Shown: positions 1 through 9,798, counted from the stretch's first letter. The stretch: DNA of 58,694 bases from Candidatus Eiseniibacteriota bacterium (GCA_023129715.1 JAGMBO010000083.1:1-58694); one strand, 5' to 3'. Notes: generated from the letters alone by a model not told the origin. Numbers and translations: made by a program.

Positions 1-1
1 C

Positions 2-61
2 TCCCGTCAGATCGAGGATCGCTATGGAGCCTTGCTCGTCGCCCTGGAGAAAGTAGCGTAG
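2..61 (+). CDS. C-terminal end of a gene running in from upstream
   Basis: The second frame of the + strand is open from the first bases and ends with TAG at 59-61. The 19 visible residues (ending GALLVALEKVA) look like an ordinary amphipathic C-terminal helix with GC-rich codons. Nothing in so short a piece identifies a family. The stop codon overlaps the first bases of the 24-nt repeat at 60-83. It could be a chance open frame. Confidence 0.35.
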   Translation, partial: SRQIEDRYGALLVALEKVA

Positions 62-83
62 ACTATTGACCCATTAGGGCTAG
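60..83 (+). repeat. 24-nt repeat, inverted copy at the other end of the window
   Basis: These 24 bases (core ATTGACCCATTAGGG) are the exact reverse complement of the last 24 bases of the window, 58671-58694. Chance is very unlikely over 58.7 kb. It may be a genomic dispersed repeat at which the assembly broke, or a contig-end artefact. Confidence 0.75.
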
Positions 84-89
84 TGTCGA

Positions 90-3000
90 CTATCGCGCCC
101 CATCCTTGGTTTGTTCCAACGGTTCGCTCAGGACATCAGCCCGTCCCAGCAATTGCCTGCATTCTTCGAACAGCGCGGGTTCATCCACCGTGTATACCCA
201 CCACGTCTCCGGGTCGCTCATTATGTCTTCTAGTAGGCTGTAACTGAGCTGCGCCTCCTTGATTCGCCCAAGTCTGAGGAGCGCCATGGTCATGCCAGCC
301 GCATCGCGCGGGACGCTCTCTTGCCCTTGTTGACGTCGCAGCTGATCAGCGCGGGCGAGCGTTGCATTGGCTTCGTCATACAACCGATTCCGATACTGGG
401 CCATGCCAAGCGTGCTCAAGAAGACGAAGTTCTCCGGTTCAGCGGCGACGGCCGCCTCGGCTCCCCGCAACGCGATTTCATAGGATTCGGGATCGCCGCC
501 GGGAGAGCGAACCAAGTTCCAGCTGTCACGGTTGAGCCGCAGCCCCTCGTCACCTATCGCCCGAACCCTCTTGACCGCCTTGTAGCGGAGGCCCGGGTCA
601 AGCGAGTCGTCGATCTCCAAAGCTGCCACGACATTGTCGGCAAACATCATGCGTGCAAGAAGATCGTTGACATGTTCTTGGAACTGGGCCGATGTGTGGA
701 GCAGCAAGTCCAACGCCACCCGAAGCTGCACATCAGTTAGTGAAGTGTTCTCACGAAGCTGCCGGGCTATCGACTTTGCATCAATAGGCCGCTTCCAGAG
801 CCTCTCGACGATAGGTTCCACGGTTGGTCGCGCCGCGAGAATGGCCTGACGCCTCTGATCTCGGATCCGGAATGGCTCCGTGTGCCAGATGTGCACGGTC
901 CCGTCCCGAGACGCCGAGACCAGGCGCTTGCCGTCGGTGTCGAACGCGACAGAGGTGACAAGCCCCTGATGTCCTCGGAGAACACGCAGGTGTTCCCCGG
1001 TGTTCGCATCCCAGATGCGCACGGTCTTGTCACGCGATGCTGACGCAAGGCGGCTGCCGTCCGGGCTGAATGCCAGAGACAAGACGTAGTGTTCATGCCC
1101 ATGGAGAACGGCCACTTCTCTTCCACTGGACGCATCCCAGAGGCGGATCGAATGGTCGTCCATTGGCGCGGATGCCAAGCGCGTGCCGTCCGGGCTAAAG
1201 GTCACCGTCATGAGCCGGGCCTGATGCCGAAGAACAAGCAGCTCTTCGCCGGTGGACGTGTCCCATATACGGACGGTCTTGTCATACGATGACAACGCAA
1301 GGCGGCCACCGTCCGGGCTGAATGCCACGATCGGCCAATCCGAGCCCTTGGGCACTCGCAGAACCCGCAGTTCTTCACCGGTCGACGCATCCCAAATACG
1401 TACTGTCTCGTCGGACGAGGCCGAGGCCAACCACTTGCCGTCTGGGCTGAAGGCAAGAGACTTGACGCCCTCGTCATGTCCTTTCAGGACCAGCAGGCAT
1501 TCGCCGGTGTTGCCGTCCCAGACACGGATAGTCTTGCCATCCGCCGGCGTCGCCAAGCGCGCGCCGGTCGGATCGAAGGCAATGGACTGGCTCCAATTCC
1601 CATGTCCCGTGAGGACGGCCAGCTCCTCGCCAGTCGCTGTGTCCCAGATGTGGGCCGCGTTGTCGGCGCTGTGGTCGGATCCGTTGATCGCTGCCAGGCG
1701 GGTGCCGTCCGGGCTGAAGGCCACCGCCTCATAGCACTCATAATGGTTGGCGTGCCCTCTCAGAATCGTCAACCTGCTGGCGGTTGCGTCCCAGACACGC
1801 AGAGTGTTGTCTCGCGATCCCGATACCAGGCGGGTGCCATCCGGGCTGAAAGCGACCGACTCAACGTGTCCTTCGTGCCCTCGGAGAACGTCTAGTTCCT
1901 GGCCGGTCGACGCGTCCCACAGGCGCACGGTTCTGTCCTCCGACGCGGACGCCAGGAGCTTACCGTCCGGGCTGAATGCCACCGAATTCACAGCGTCTCT
2001 GTGCCCATGCAACACGGCCAGCTCTTCGAAAGTAGAGGCATCCCACACACGTACGGTCGCATCTATCAACGCCGCCCCCGCCAGGAGCTTGCCATCCGGG
2101 CTGAATACCACAGAAAACACAGCGCCCATACTCCCGGGCAAAGCGCGCAGCTCTTCACCGCTGGCCACGTCCCAGATGCGCACGGCGCCTTCGTATTGGG
2201 ATGTCGAGGCCAGTAGCGTACCGTCCGGACTGAAGGCAACAGAGAAGATGCGATTCCCGTGCCCCAACAAGACGGCCAGCTCCTCGCCGGTGGACGTGTC
2301 CCACAGGCGTACAGTCTGGTCTTGGGATCCCGCTGTCGCCAACCGCGTTCCATCCGGGCTGACCGCCACATATAGGATCTCGTCCTCGTGCCCCCTCATG
2401 ATTGCCAGCATTTCCCCGGAGGAGATGTCCCAGAGGCGTACGGTCTTGTCGCACGATGCAGAGGCCAAGTGGTTGCCATCGGAGCTGAATGCCACTGACG
2501 TGACCACGTCTTCATGTCCTTGCAGGACGGCAAGCTCCTCGAGCGTAGACGCATCCCATAGACGGACGGTTTTGTCCTGCGATCCTGATGCCAGGTATCT
2601 GCCGTCCGGGCTGAACGCCACGCCAAAGACTCTGCCCTCATGTCCCCGCAAGACATCCAGGCTGCCTTCGGTCTCGGCATCGAGGTTGTGCCATTCCCAG
2701 TTGCGGAATTCGTGCGGTACCGCGGTGAGGTGCCGTCGGACTGCCGAGATCTCGTTCGTGGACAAGGCCGCGTCCGCAGCGGCTATGTTGGCAAGGAACG
2801 CCTGCCGTTTGGCATGTTGCTCGGCTTCCATTGCTCGATCGCGCTCACGGTTGGCCTGCACGAATCCGATCGTCGAGACTACGAGTCCCAACACGACCGC
2901 CGCTGCTACCAGCGAACCTGCCGCTACCGCAACTCGGTTCCGCTTGACGAACTTCCGTGCCCGATAGGCTACGCTGGGAGGGCTGGCCAGCACTGGTTCG

Positions 3001-4142
3001 TCTTGAAGGTGTCGATTGATGTCGTCCGCGAATCCAGATGCCGAGGCGTACCGCCGAGTCCGATCCTTCTCGAGCGCCTTCATCACCATCCAGTCAAGAT
3101 CCCCGCGCACCAATCGCGTCAACCCGCCCGGATCGGTTCTGCGATGTTTCGCGACGTCTGTGAGACTACCGCCGAGCGTGCTGAGACGTGTCGATGGTTT
3201 CGGAGGCTCCTCCTCGCGGATAATTCGCTGAACCTCCCCGTAGCCCGCCTGACGTAAAGCCTCGACATCGAACGGTGTCGTGCCGGTGAGTAATTCGTAC
3301 AGCAAGACACCGAGCGAGTAGATGTCGCTACGTGTATCGACGTCCAGACCGCTCATCTCCGCCTGCTCAGGACTCATGTACGCTGGCGTGCCGATGAACT
3401 GGCCGTACTGCGTGAACAGGGTCTTCTCTGTCAGACGCTGGTGGGTGGCCTTCGAGATCCCGAAGTCGATCACCTTAGGCACCGGCTCCCCGTCGTGCAG
3501 CGTCACCATCACGTTCGACGGCTTGATGTCACGATGGATGATCCCTCTCTGATGCGCGTGCTGCACTGCACCGCACACTCTCATGAACAAACCGAGGCGC
3601 TCGCGGGTGCTCAACCGGTTGGTATCGCAGTACTTGGTGATGGGAATGCCCTTGACCAGCTCCATTACGAAGTAGGGGCGGCCGGTCTTGGTGGCACCAG
3701 CGTCGAACACTCTGGCGATATTCGGATGCTCCATCATGGCCAGTGCTTGACGTTCGGCCTCGAAGCGGGCGATGACCTGCTTCGTGTCCATGCCCAGCTT
3801 GATGATTTTCAGCGCCACGCGGCGGCGCACCGGCTGGTCTTGCTCCGCCATGTACACTGAGCCGAAGCCGCCTTCGCCAATGAGTTGGAGGAGTTTGTAG
3901 CGACCGATCTTGGTGCCGGGCCCGTCAGTGAGGGAGGAGCTGGCTTCTGTTGCTGTGGTTTGCGTTGGTTCGTCGAGGAAGCTCCCCACATTCTCGTGGG
4001 CCTGGAGGAGAGCTTCAACCTCTGCGCAGAGACGGTCGTCTCCGTGGCAAGCGCGTGCGACATAGCTCGAGCGCTGCTCTGCCGGCTGGGAAAGTGCGTC
4101 GTTGAAGATCTGTTTCACCCGATCCCAAGTGTATCCAGGCAT
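90..4142 (-). CDS. Membrane Ser/Thr protein kinase with C-terminal WD40 propeller(s)
   Basis: This is a Hanks-type kinase fused to a long WD40 region, about 1350 residues. Order: an N-terminal [12 protein letters not shown] region typical of kinases paired with ECF factors; the kinase domain at about residues 80-330, with [10 protein letters not shown] glycine loop, VALKIIK lysine, HRDIKPSN catalytic loop, DFGIS and [11 protein letters not shown]; one membrane helix near residue 420; then at least twelve WD40 blades (VAFSPDG...[13 protein letters not shown]) and a helical, TPR-like C-terminus. The kinase should face the cytoplasm and the propeller the other side, where it may sense a ligand (inference). 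ATG at 4142 was chosen because GGAGG lies 7 nt upstream. It begins 13 nt after the stop of the ECF sigma gene, so the two are almost certainly an operon. All catalytic motifs look intact. Confidence 0.95.
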   Translation of the reverse strand: MPGYTWDRVKQIFNDALSQPAEQRSSYVARACHGDDRLCAEVEALLQAHENVGSFLDEPTQTTATEASSSLTDGPGTKIGRYKLLQLIGEGGFGSVYMAEQDQPVRRRVALKIIKLGMDTKQVIARFEAERQALAMMEHPNIARVFDAGATKTGRPYFVMELVKGIPITKYCDTNRLSTRERLGLFMRVCGAVQHAHQRGIIHRDIKPSNVMVTLHDGEPVPKVIDFGISKATHQRLTEKTLFTQYGQFIGTPAYMSPEQAEMSGLDVDTRSDIYSLGVLLYELLTGTTPFDVEALRQAGYGEVQRIIREEEPPKPSTRLSTLGGSLTDVAKHRRTDPGGLTRLVRGDLDWMVMKALEKDRTRRYASASGFADDINRHLQDEPVLASPPSVAYRARKFVKRNRVAVAAGSLVAAAVVLGLVVSTIGFVQANRERDRAMEAEQHAKRQAFLANIAAADAALSTNEISAVRRHLTAVPHEFRNWEWHNLDAETEGSLDVLRGHEGRVFGVAFSPDGRYLASGSQDKTVRLWDASTLEELAVLQGHEDVVTSVAFSSDGNHLASASCDKTVRLWDISSGEMLAIMRGHEDEILYVAVSPDGTRLATAGSQDQTVRLWDTSTGEELAVLLGHGNRIFSVAFSPDGTLLASTSQYEGAVRIWDVASGEELRALPGSMGAVFSVVFSPDGKLLAGAALIDATVRVWDASTFEELAVLHGHRDAVNSVAFSPDGKLLASASEDRTVRLWDASTGQELDVLRGHEGHVESVAFSPDGTRLVSGSRDNTLRVWDATASRLTILRGHANHYECYEAVAFSPDGTRLAAINGSDHSADNAAHIWDTATGEELAVLTGHGNWSQSIAFDPTGARLATPADGKTIRVWDGNTGECLLVLKGHDEGVKSLAFSPDGKWLASASSDETVRIWDASTGEELRVLRVPKGSDWPIVAFSPDGGRLALSSYDKTVRIWDTSTGEELLVLRHQARLMTVTFSPDGTRLASAPMDDHSIRLWDASSGREVAVLHGHEHYVLSLAFSPDGSRLASASRDKTVRIWDANTGEHLRVLRGHQGLVTSVAFDTDGKRLVSASRDGTVHIWHTEPFRIRDQRRQAILAARPTVEPIVERLWKRPIDAKSIARQLRENTSLTDVQLRVALDLLLHTSAQFQEHVNDLLARMMFADNVVAALEIDDSLDPGLRYKAVKRVRAIGDEGLRLNRDSWNLVRSPGGDPESYEIALRGAEAAVAAEPENFVFLSTLGMAQYRNRLYDEANATLARADQLRRQQGQESVPRDAAGMTMALLRLGRIKEAQLSYSLLEDIMSDPETWWVYTVDEPALFEECRQLLGRADVLSEPLEQTKDGAR

Positions 4143-4155
4143 GCTCCTACCTCCG

Positions 4156-4728
4156 TTAACGATCCTCGGCGAGATTCCGGTAGAGCCATGCACGTGCGAG
4201 TGCCCATTCGCGGCGAACCGTTCGGTCAGTCACACCAAGAAGGGCCGCCGTCTCGTGGACGCTCAACCCCGCGAAGAATCGGAGCCGGACGATCCTTGCC
4301 ATTCTCTCGTCTCGCTCCTCTATGCGCTGAATCGCCTCGTCGACGGACAGGATTTCTTCGATGGGGGTGTCTTTTCCGGCCAGGTTGACCGAGTCGAGGG
4401 TGATGCGCTTCCAGTCGCCACCCCGTTTCTGGCGACCCCGCTTTCGGCCGTGCTCGATAAGGATTCGTCTCATCGATTCGGCGGCGGCAACGTAGAAATG
4501 GGCCCGGGTCTCCCAGGTTGTGTCACCTTGACCGACGAGCCTGAGATACGCCTCGTGAACGAGTGCTGTTGGCTGGAGTGTGTGATCGGGGCGCTCGGCG
4601 GCCATCATCTGGGCTGCGCAGGCGCGAAGCTGCATGTAAATGAGGGGGAGCAGTTCGCGAGCAGCGGTCGGGTCGCCCGCGGTTGCGCGATCGAGGAGAC
4701 GGGTGAAGTCGTGTGAGGATCCCGGCAC
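4156..4728 (-). CDS. ECF-subfamily RNA polymerase sigma factor, kinase-linked type
   Basis: This protein redirects RNA polymerase to a regulon, probably under control of the neighbouring kinase. The start [12 protein letters not shown]...[14 protein letters not shown] matches region 2 of the planctomycete/acidobacterial ECF group (TIGR02999-like), followed by [14 protein letters not shown]. Region 4 is present ([37 protein letters not shown]). I chose GTG at 4728 because AGGGAG lies about 8 nt upstream and the N-terminus then fits the family. The frame could also start at GTG 4752, adding 8 residues. No anti-sigma factor is visible; in this ECF group the linked kinase is thought to regulate the sigma factor. 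Confidence 0.92.
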   Translation of the reverse strand: MPGSSHDFTRLLDRATAGDPTAARELLPLIYMQLRACAAQMMAAERPDHTLQPTALVHEAYLRLVGQGDTTWETRAHFYVAAAESMRRILIEHGRKRGRQKRGGDWKRITLDSVNLAGKDTPIEEILSVDEAIQRIEERDERMARIVRLRFFAGLSVHETAALLGVTDRTVRREWALARAWLYRNLAEDR

Positions 4729-4856
4729 GTGGAGTCTCCCTGACAGGTGCACTGGACTCGATTCTGAGGTAGATCTCGATTCTGACTCGGGTGGCTAGGA
4801 GAATGCTAGCAGAATGCTATTGACAAGGTTCTCGGGAGAGCCAGGAAGTATACGTG

Positions 4857-5108
4857 TCCATCCCGAGAATCCGTCCACCGCCCTAATCGTGGACTAGATC
4901 GGCCAGATCAACGCTGCTGTCGGGGCCGGGTTTTTCAGGAGGGCCGCGCCCTCGCCCCTCGCCCGTCTCGGGGGGGGCGAGGTGGGGGGGGCGAACGCGG
5001 GGCGGGAGGCATACCTGGTGCAGCGGGTGTCAAGCCCATCGATTCGGCTGATTCTCGGACCGGAGCAACTCCAGCGGTTGAAGGGCGATGCCGCTTTCGG
5101 GACCCACA
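4857..5108 (+). repeat. Dispersed repeat R1, copy 1 (about 250 bp)
   Basis: A composite intergenic repeat: a TCCATCCCGAGAATC start, a conserved stretch around CTAGATCGGCCAGATCAACG, a C-run/G-run block (CCCTCGCCCCTCGCCC then runs of up to eight G), and a tail around TTGAAGGGCGATG...CGGGACCCACA. It aligns over its whole length with 9315-9570. Partial copies lie at 6090-6180, 6578-6724 and 6952-6997. It is non-coding, and the G-runs could form a quadruplex. Confidence 0.8.
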
Positions 5109-5488
5109 ACTCTTGAAGCCTGATTGGCGGAGCATGCGACCGTTACCCACACGGGTACAGGTTCGTACTCGTCTCGGGGAGGTGAGGGGAGGTGGGGGCT
5201 CCGCAGGCGGCGTGAGTGGGTGACGGATGGGCCGGTGCCGGGGGCCGACGAACCCGCGCATATCCCGCACGGGGGCAGATAGTTGCGAGGGAGTGGGTCG
5301 GGTCGGGTTCTCTGGTCTCGGCTCTCGATTCGCAGTCAACGCCGCCAACCCACGGGTTCCTCGCCGGACCGCCCCAAGTTCTCCGCGCTCCCCGTTCTTA
5401 AGGCCGAAGTGGTTGACGCTCACCACCGTCTCGGGGGGTGAGGGGAGGGGGCGGGAGCTCGGGGCCGCAGCCTGAGAAGCTGAACGGC

Positions 5489-5674
5489 GTGGCGAACCAA
5501 GCCATGATGCTGGTATCCTGGTGTTGCTCGACTGCGGACCGGGAAGCTGAGATGTGAGGATCGTGGCGCAGTTGCTTCGGAGGCAAGCGGGACCTCTGAC
5601 AGCTCAGTGTGTGCGAACGCGCCCGCTAGACAACTCTAGGAACAACAGGCCGATCGAGTTCTCGGGATGTACAG
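5489..5674 (+). repeat. Dispersed repeat R2, copy 1 (no gene inside)
   Basis: The left part holds CCATGATGCTGGTATCCTGG (5503-5522). The right part holds GGCAAGCGGGA...GACAG, followed by CTAGACAACTC and a TCGGGATGTACAG tail. The same order and spacing occur at 9614-9798. The left part recurs at 13276-13310 and the right part at 14618-14667, on either side of a lipoprotein gene. The TATxCT within TGGTATxCTGG resembles an extended -10 box, so the left part may act as a promoter. Confidence 0.7.
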
Positions 5675-5737
5675 GGTCCGGAGAATACAATCACCTGCGG
5701 CCACGTGCCTCGCGGGAGCAAGAGTCTGGTAGGGCAT

Positions 5738-5935
5738 ATGGACTATTGGCTCGATAAGTGTCCTTGGTGCCACTTGATACCCGTTGAAGATCACGAGGTG
5801 CCCAGTTCCTTCCCGCCGGAGGAAAGGGTTCCCGTTGATTGCCATCACTGCGGTGCGCGGCTGTGGGCCGTCATTCTTGCTGGCAGTCAGGGGAGCCGAC
5901 CTCGTGTTGTATTTCTGCTTAGACGAGACGAGTAG
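5738..5935 (+). CDS. Small zinc-ribbon protein, unknown function
   Basis: A 65-residue protein starting MDYWLDKCPWC. Two Cys pairs (CPWC near residue 8 and CHHC near residue 37) are spaced as in a zinc ribbon. A hydrophobic stretch (LWAVILAG) and a basic C-terminus follow. ATG at 5738 has only a weak purine-rich upstream stretch (GGTAGGG). It lies 64 nt after repeat R2 copy 1, whose promoter-like left part could drive it. It may be a real small regulator or metal-binding protein, or a chance frame; the paired cysteines favour a real gene. Confidence 0.5.
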   Translation: MDYWLDKCPWCHLIPVEDHEVPSSFPPEERVPVDCHHCGARLWAVILAGSQGSRPRVVFLLRRDE

Positions 5936-6089
5936 AACTCCGGCATCGTTCCGCCAGCGGTTTGTGGTAGCGACCGCATGCTTCGCGAGGGAGGTGCAGG
6001 GCAGATGGAGGCATCAGACGACGGGTGGTCGGAGGGGCCAGGCTCCACCTACCGACGCTTGCCTCACCTGGCGCGCCCGACAGCGCCCG

Positions 6090-6180
6090 GCCCTCGCCCC
6101 TCGCCCGTCTCGGGGGGGGGAGGGGGGGGGCGAAGTCGGGGCACGGCCTTGGCAAGAAACGAGTCAAGCCCGTCGATGAA
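6090..6180 (+). repeat. Partial copy of repeat R1
   Basis: Contains the CCCTCGCCCCTCGCCCGTCT block, long G-runs and the TCAAGCCCGTCGATGA stretch seen in the full R1 copy at 4857-5108. The conserved head and the GGGACCCACA tail are missing. Confidence 0.65.
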
Positions 6181-6233
6181 GCGCAGGGAATACGCGTGCC
6201 GCTTGCTCGGCGCGGCGACCGGGCTTTTGGCAC

Positions 6234-6398
6234 TCAGCTCTTCTTAGATGTCACCGCGCAGAATGTGGACACCCGCGACACGACCCGAAGGCTGTTGCAC
6301 TTCGGGCAGCGGATCCGTTTCGACTCGCGCTCGCCGATCGACATCATTACTGCGAACTTCTTTCCGCATTTCTTGCAGGCAAATTCATAGGTTGGCAT
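6234..6398 (-). CDS. FmdB-family zinc-ribbon protein
   Basis: A 54-residue protein starting MPTYEFACKKCGKKF, the hallmark N-terminus of the FmdB/CxxC_CxxC_SSSS family, with a second pair in CPKCNS; together they form a zinc ribbon. FmdB-like proteins are called regulatory by annotation but most have no proven role. ATG at 6398 fits the family start and has a GGGTGGGA stretch upstream. The length is at the short end of the family. It is a lone gene on the minus strand between repeat copies. Confidence 0.85.
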   Translation of the reverse strand: MPTYEFACKKCGKKFAVMMSIGERESKRIRCPKCNSLRVVSRVSTFCAVTSKKS

Positions 6399-6577
6399 GA
6401 TCCCACCCTCAGCGTCGGTAACACCGTACGCAGACCACAACATCGACTGGCACCGCCACCCACCGTTCCCGCGTCGGCAACCTCAGGCTACCATACGCAC
6501 CGACCTGCCCCCTCCGGAAAACGTATCCGCTGCCCTCATAGTGCCTTGCCCGGCTGGGGCGAGGAGGTCGGTGCGCG

Positions 6578-6724
6578 ACCCTCGCCCCTCGCCCGTCTCG
6601 GGGGGGGCGAGGGCAGGGGGGGGGACTCGGGACGAGAGGCGTCCTAAGCCCGTCGATTCAACTGATGATTCGATTGAGGCAACTCCAGCGTTTGGTGGCC
6701 GATTGGAGTTTTCGGGACCCACAC
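6578..6724 (+). repeat. Partial copy of repeat R1 (G-run block plus tail)
   Basis: Shares the CCCTCGCCCCTCGCCCGTCT/G-run block and the tail (AAGCCCGTCGATTC, GCAACTCCAGCG, TTTTCGGGACCCACA) with 4857-5108. The head of R1 is absent. Confidence 0.7.
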
Positions 6725-6951
6725 CCCACTCTTCGTACCACGTTCAAACTTACACCGCCAAGGCCACAGGAACGGGCCGGATGGCCTCCGGTGCTGGCCG
6801 GTCGGTAGCCTAGAGAACTGTGGGGTCGGATCTGATTATGCTCCCGCCGCCATCGCGCCGCCAGCTGTCCGTCCCGCGGGCCCCATCAGCAGGCCACATC
6901 CCGCTTTGCCCAACTGGGTCAAGGATGGCGTTGGCCGCTTCTCAGTCCAGA

Positions 6952-6997
6952 GCAACTTCCGTAGTTGAAGGGCGATGGAGTTCTTGGGACCCACAAC
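6952..6997 (+). repeat. Tail fragment of repeat R1
   Basis: GCAACTTCCGTAGTTGAAGG followed by GGCGATGGAGTTCTTGGGAC and CCACA matches the tail of the R1 copies; no head or G-run block. Confidence 0.65.
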
Positions 6998-7386
6998 GAA
7001 CTCCCCTTGACAGCCATCAGATCCCGCGGTAGCTTACGCTACCAGCCCCACCGGCGCCGCGACCGGCCCCGCATCGGCCGAATACCCCGACGGGCCTACG
7101 TCTTGGCTGGTGTTCAGGAGCCTTCGATGGCGCATCGCAGCCTCGATCGCACCGATTCCTCGGATCTAACCCCCTATGCGCCTCACCAGGCAAACGATTG
7201 CTTCACTACTCATACGTCGAATGCTCTAGAGAATCGCAAGAGACGCGTTTCATCAGATGCCGCCTCTCGAGAGCAATCAAGCAGTCCGACTCCTGAGCAG
7301 CGAAAGCCTGCTTGCATTCATGACGGGACAACTCAAGCCATCGCTCTTCTACTGTCGTCGCACAAGCAAGGAAAGGAGCCTGAGCA

Positions 7387-8508
7387 ATGACCCATCCACG
7401 TTATGAAACACTGCTCAGAACATTATTGGACCTTGCTGGAGTCGAAATAGACGGCAAGAACCCCTGGGATATCCAAGTGCACGACGAACGCTTCTACAAA
7501 CGTGCAATCTCGGAGGTGGAACTCGGTATCGGCGAATCGTACATGGACGGCTGGTGGGACGTCGGGAAAGTCGATGAGTTGGTCTTTCGTCTCGTAAGAG
7601 CGGACTTGCAGAGGAAAGTACGCCGGAATTGCAGAGTCGCCCTGCAGCTTGCCGGATTCTGGCTGACAAACATACAAGCGCGTCACCGGTCGTTTCAAGT
7701 CGGCCAAAGACACTATGACCTCGGCAACGAGCTTTTCCGCACTATGCTCGATCAGCGCATGAATTACAGTTGCGCCTATTGGAAAGACGCCGATACTCTC
7801 GACGAAGCACAGGAGAGCAAGCTCGAGCTGATTTGCAGGAAACTGGATCTCCAACCCGGAATGACAGTTCTCGATATCGGCTGCGGCTGGGGGGCCTTCG
7901 CTAAGTATGCCGCCGAGAAGTATGGTGTGCGAGTGGTAGGTATTACGGTATCCAAGGAGCAGATTGAACTCGGCCATGAACTTTGCAGAGGTTTACCCGT
8001 CGAATTCAGACTGACCGATTATAGGAATCTGAACGAGAAGTTCGATAGACTAGTCAGCGTAGGAATGATCGAGCACGTCGGCTACAGGAATTACAGGGAG
8101 TATTTCCAGATAGCTGCTAGATGCTTAGAGGACGATGGAATCCTCCTTCTTCAGACAATTGGTGAGATCCGTTCTGTAAGAAGCACCGATGCATGGACGC
8201 ACAAGTATATTTTTCCGAACGGGATGCTCCCTTCCATCGCCCAATTGAGTAAAGCCGTCGAGGGTCTATTCGTTATTGAGGACCTACATAATTTCGGCAG
8301 CGATTACGATAAGACGTTGATGGCGTGGTACAAGAACTTTGCCGAAGGCTGGGATCGAATTATACACGACTACGGCGAACGGTTTTGCAGGATGTGGGAG
8401 TACTTTCTCCTATCGAGTGCAGGTTCTTTCCGTGCAAGACATAATCAAGTGTGGCAGATTGTTCTTACGAAAAGCGGCTTGTTGGGGGGATATAGTTCAA
8501 TTAGGTAG
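7387..8508 (+). CDS. cfa: Cyclopropane-fatty-acyl-phospholipid synthase
   Basis: This enzyme transfers a methylene group from S-adenosylmethionine to double bonds of membrane phospholipid acyl chains at the inner membrane. The 373 residues align end to end with E. coli Cfa: LGIGESYMDGWW near residue 47, YDLGN at 110, NYSCAYWKDAD with C129, SAM motif VLDIGCGWG at 161-169, VSVGMIEHVG, YIFPNGMLPS, HNFGSDYDKTLMAWY, and a C-terminal FRARHNQVWQ. It is complete with no missing key residue. The DNA is distinctly less GC-rich than its neighbours and the protein is unusually close to the gammaproteobacterial type, so lateral transfer is likely. A transposase remnant follows directly downstream. It is a lone gene with its own ribosome-binding site. 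Confidence 0.96.
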   Translation: MTHPRYETLLRTLLDLAGVEIDGKNPWDIQVHDERFYKRAISEVELGIGESYMDGWWDVGKVDELVFRLVRADLQRKVRRNCRVALQLAGFWLTNIQARHRSFQVGQRHYDLGNELFRTMLDQRMNYSCAYWKDADTLDEAQESKLELICRKLDLQPGMTVLDIGCGWGAFAKYAAEKYGVRVVGITVSKEQIELGHELCRGLPVEFRLTDYRNLNEKFDRLVSVGMIEHVGYRNYREYFQIAARCLEDDGILLLQTIGEIRSVRSTDAWTHKYIFPNGMLPSIAQLSKAVEGLFVIEDLHNFGSDYDKTLMAWYKNFAEGWDRIIHDYGERFCRMWEYFLLSSAGSFRARHNQVWQIVLTKSGLLGGYSSIR

Positions 8509-8518
8509 CAGTGCGCGA

Positions 8519-8665
8519 GTTCGTTCTGATGTTCCGCGAAGCGGACGCGTGCATCAGCTGCATCGGAAGCTGCGTTGGCCGCGGGGTTTTGTGTGCCCGA
8601 GTTGTGACGCGATGGGGCAGGGGTGGCGGCAGAGGCGGGTGACCTAACCTGTCCGTCCCGAAAAA
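8519..8665 (+). pseudogene. Frameshifted N-terminus of an IS1595-type transposase
   Basis: Two adjacent frames together read FREADACISCI and then KLRWPRGFVCPSC, then WRQRR and LTCPSRK. This matches the N-terminal zinc ribbon of IS1595-family transposases (pattern F.DE.AC..YL..LRWP.GFVCP.C). At least one frameshift separates the first two pieces and a stop (TGACCTAA) follows, so the gene is dead. No DDE catalytic part or terminal repeats were recognised. Its position just after the low-GC cfa gene fits past mobile-element activity. Confidence 0.55.
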
Positions 8666-9314
8666 TCCATCCGTCGCTCTCGCGTGGGCTGGTGCGGCGA
8701 TGATCGCCGAGTTGCCGTGGCAGGCGCAGCCAAATAGGTTGGCTGGGGTGATGAGACGGGTGGGCGGTGGAGCTGTACCTGTCTGAGGTGGGGAGAGGTG
8801 TGGTCCGACTACGAAGACAGGGACCCGATGAGTGGGGCGTCGCGACTTCAGGCCGCAATGCGTTCGTAGTGATGGTGAAGACCGACAACCTCAGGAATCT
8901 CGATCACGGCCCCACGATGGACGGCGTGGGCTTCCCGAGGCTCGAGGCAGTGCATATCGAGGGCGTGACCGCCTTCCTGGTCTTCTGAGCCTGGCCCGCA
9001 TCCGCGGGCTCAACAATCAGCGCCTGCCTCTTCCCTCGACTCCAGAATGCCATGACGTCCCTCCATTCCCTCATCTTGTCCAGTTTCGGAATGGAGAACA
9101 TGTCAACCAATTGATCGGGGAAATCACGGACAGGATTAGTTAGACGCTACACTCGATCCTATCAGCACTGACGATCCCGTACAGCGTTTTATACCAGTGC
9201 TTCCCGGAAATCAAGACATGTCTGAGGACGGGCAGATGGAGAGGCATCGGCAACCGTAGTCCGCCAGAACTCCATCGCGTGATCTCCCGAGCCAGGTCAG
9301 GGGTCCATCGGGTG

Positions 9315-9570
9315 TCCGTCCCGAGAATCAGTCCGTCCGCCGCCCTAATCGTCGACTAGATCGGCCAGATCAACGCTGCTGTCGGGGCCGAGTTTTTCAC
9401 GAGGGCCGCGCCCTCGCCCGTCGCCCGTTTCGGGGGGGCGAGGGGGGGGAGGGGGAACTCGGGCGGAAACAACAGCGGGCACGCCGCCCACTCAAGTCCG
9501 TCCATCGCGCTGGTTCTCCGTCTGGCCCAACTCCGGTAGTTGAAGGGCGATGGAGTTCTTGGGACGGACA
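9315..9570 (+). repeat. Dispersed repeat R1, copy 2 (about 255 bp)
   Basis: Collinear with 4857-5108: TCCGTCCCGAGAATC head, CTAGATCGGCCAGATCAACG core, GTTTTTCACGAGGGCCGCGC, C-run/G-run block, and the TTGAAGGGCGATGGAG tail. It differs by scattered substitutions and small indels, so the copies are not recent duplicates. Confidence 0.8.
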
Positions 9571-9613
9571 GGATGCTCGGGATCGGAGGACTCCAGTGAT
9601 TGCGCAGAGCAGA

Positions 9614-9798
9614 GTGGCGAGCCAAGCCATGATGCTGGTATACTGGTATCCGCGAGAGTTAACGGGGATCGTGAGCCGAGAAGCTCGCGGAGCGGCTCCC
9701 CGATTGGCAAGTGAGAACTGTAACAGGCCATTCGCGGCTGTCGCTACTCCTAGACAACTTCCGGGATTGCAGGGCGATGGAGGTTTCGGGACCCACAG
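9614..9798 (+). repeat. Dispersed repeat R2, copy 2 (no gene inside)
   Basis: The left part is CCATGATGCTGGTATACTGG (9628-9647). The right part is TCGCGGAGCGGCTCCCCG, GGCAAGTGAGA and ACAGGCC, followed by CTAGACAACTTCC and a tail ending CGGGACCCACAG. The right part is about 66% identical to 14618-14667 downstream of the lipoprotein gene. Here the two halves lie only about 30 nt apart. Confidence 0.7.

Larger units (their letters stand above)
4729..5737. other. Gene-free mosaic of dispersed repeats
   Basis: About 1 kb with no convincing protein gene; open frames here are GC-driven and lack family signatures. It contains one long repeat unit (4857-5108), two further G-run blocks (about 5170-5200 and 5430-5465, GTCTCGGGG followed by GAGGGGAGG) and one copy of a second repeat (5489-5674). 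The part just upstream of the sigma gene (4750-4830) is less GC-rich and probably holds its promoter, but I cannot assign -35 and -10 boxes with confidence. Confidence 0.6.
6399..7386. other. Intergenic region with repeat fragments and the cfa leader
   Basis: No believable gene. It contains two partial R1 copies (6578-6724 and 6952-6997). From about 7140 onward the composition becomes clearly more AT-rich, matching the cfa gene that follows, so the edge of the transferred segment may lie near 7100. A good ribosome-binding site (AAAGGAG, 7372-7378) precedes the cfa start. Confidence 0.55.

Noticed and set aside
8767-9110. Two overlapping small frames (73 and 68 codons) after the transposase remnant
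   Set aside because: They oppose each other, lack clear ribosome-binding sites and show no recognisable domain; kept only as part of the intergenic description.
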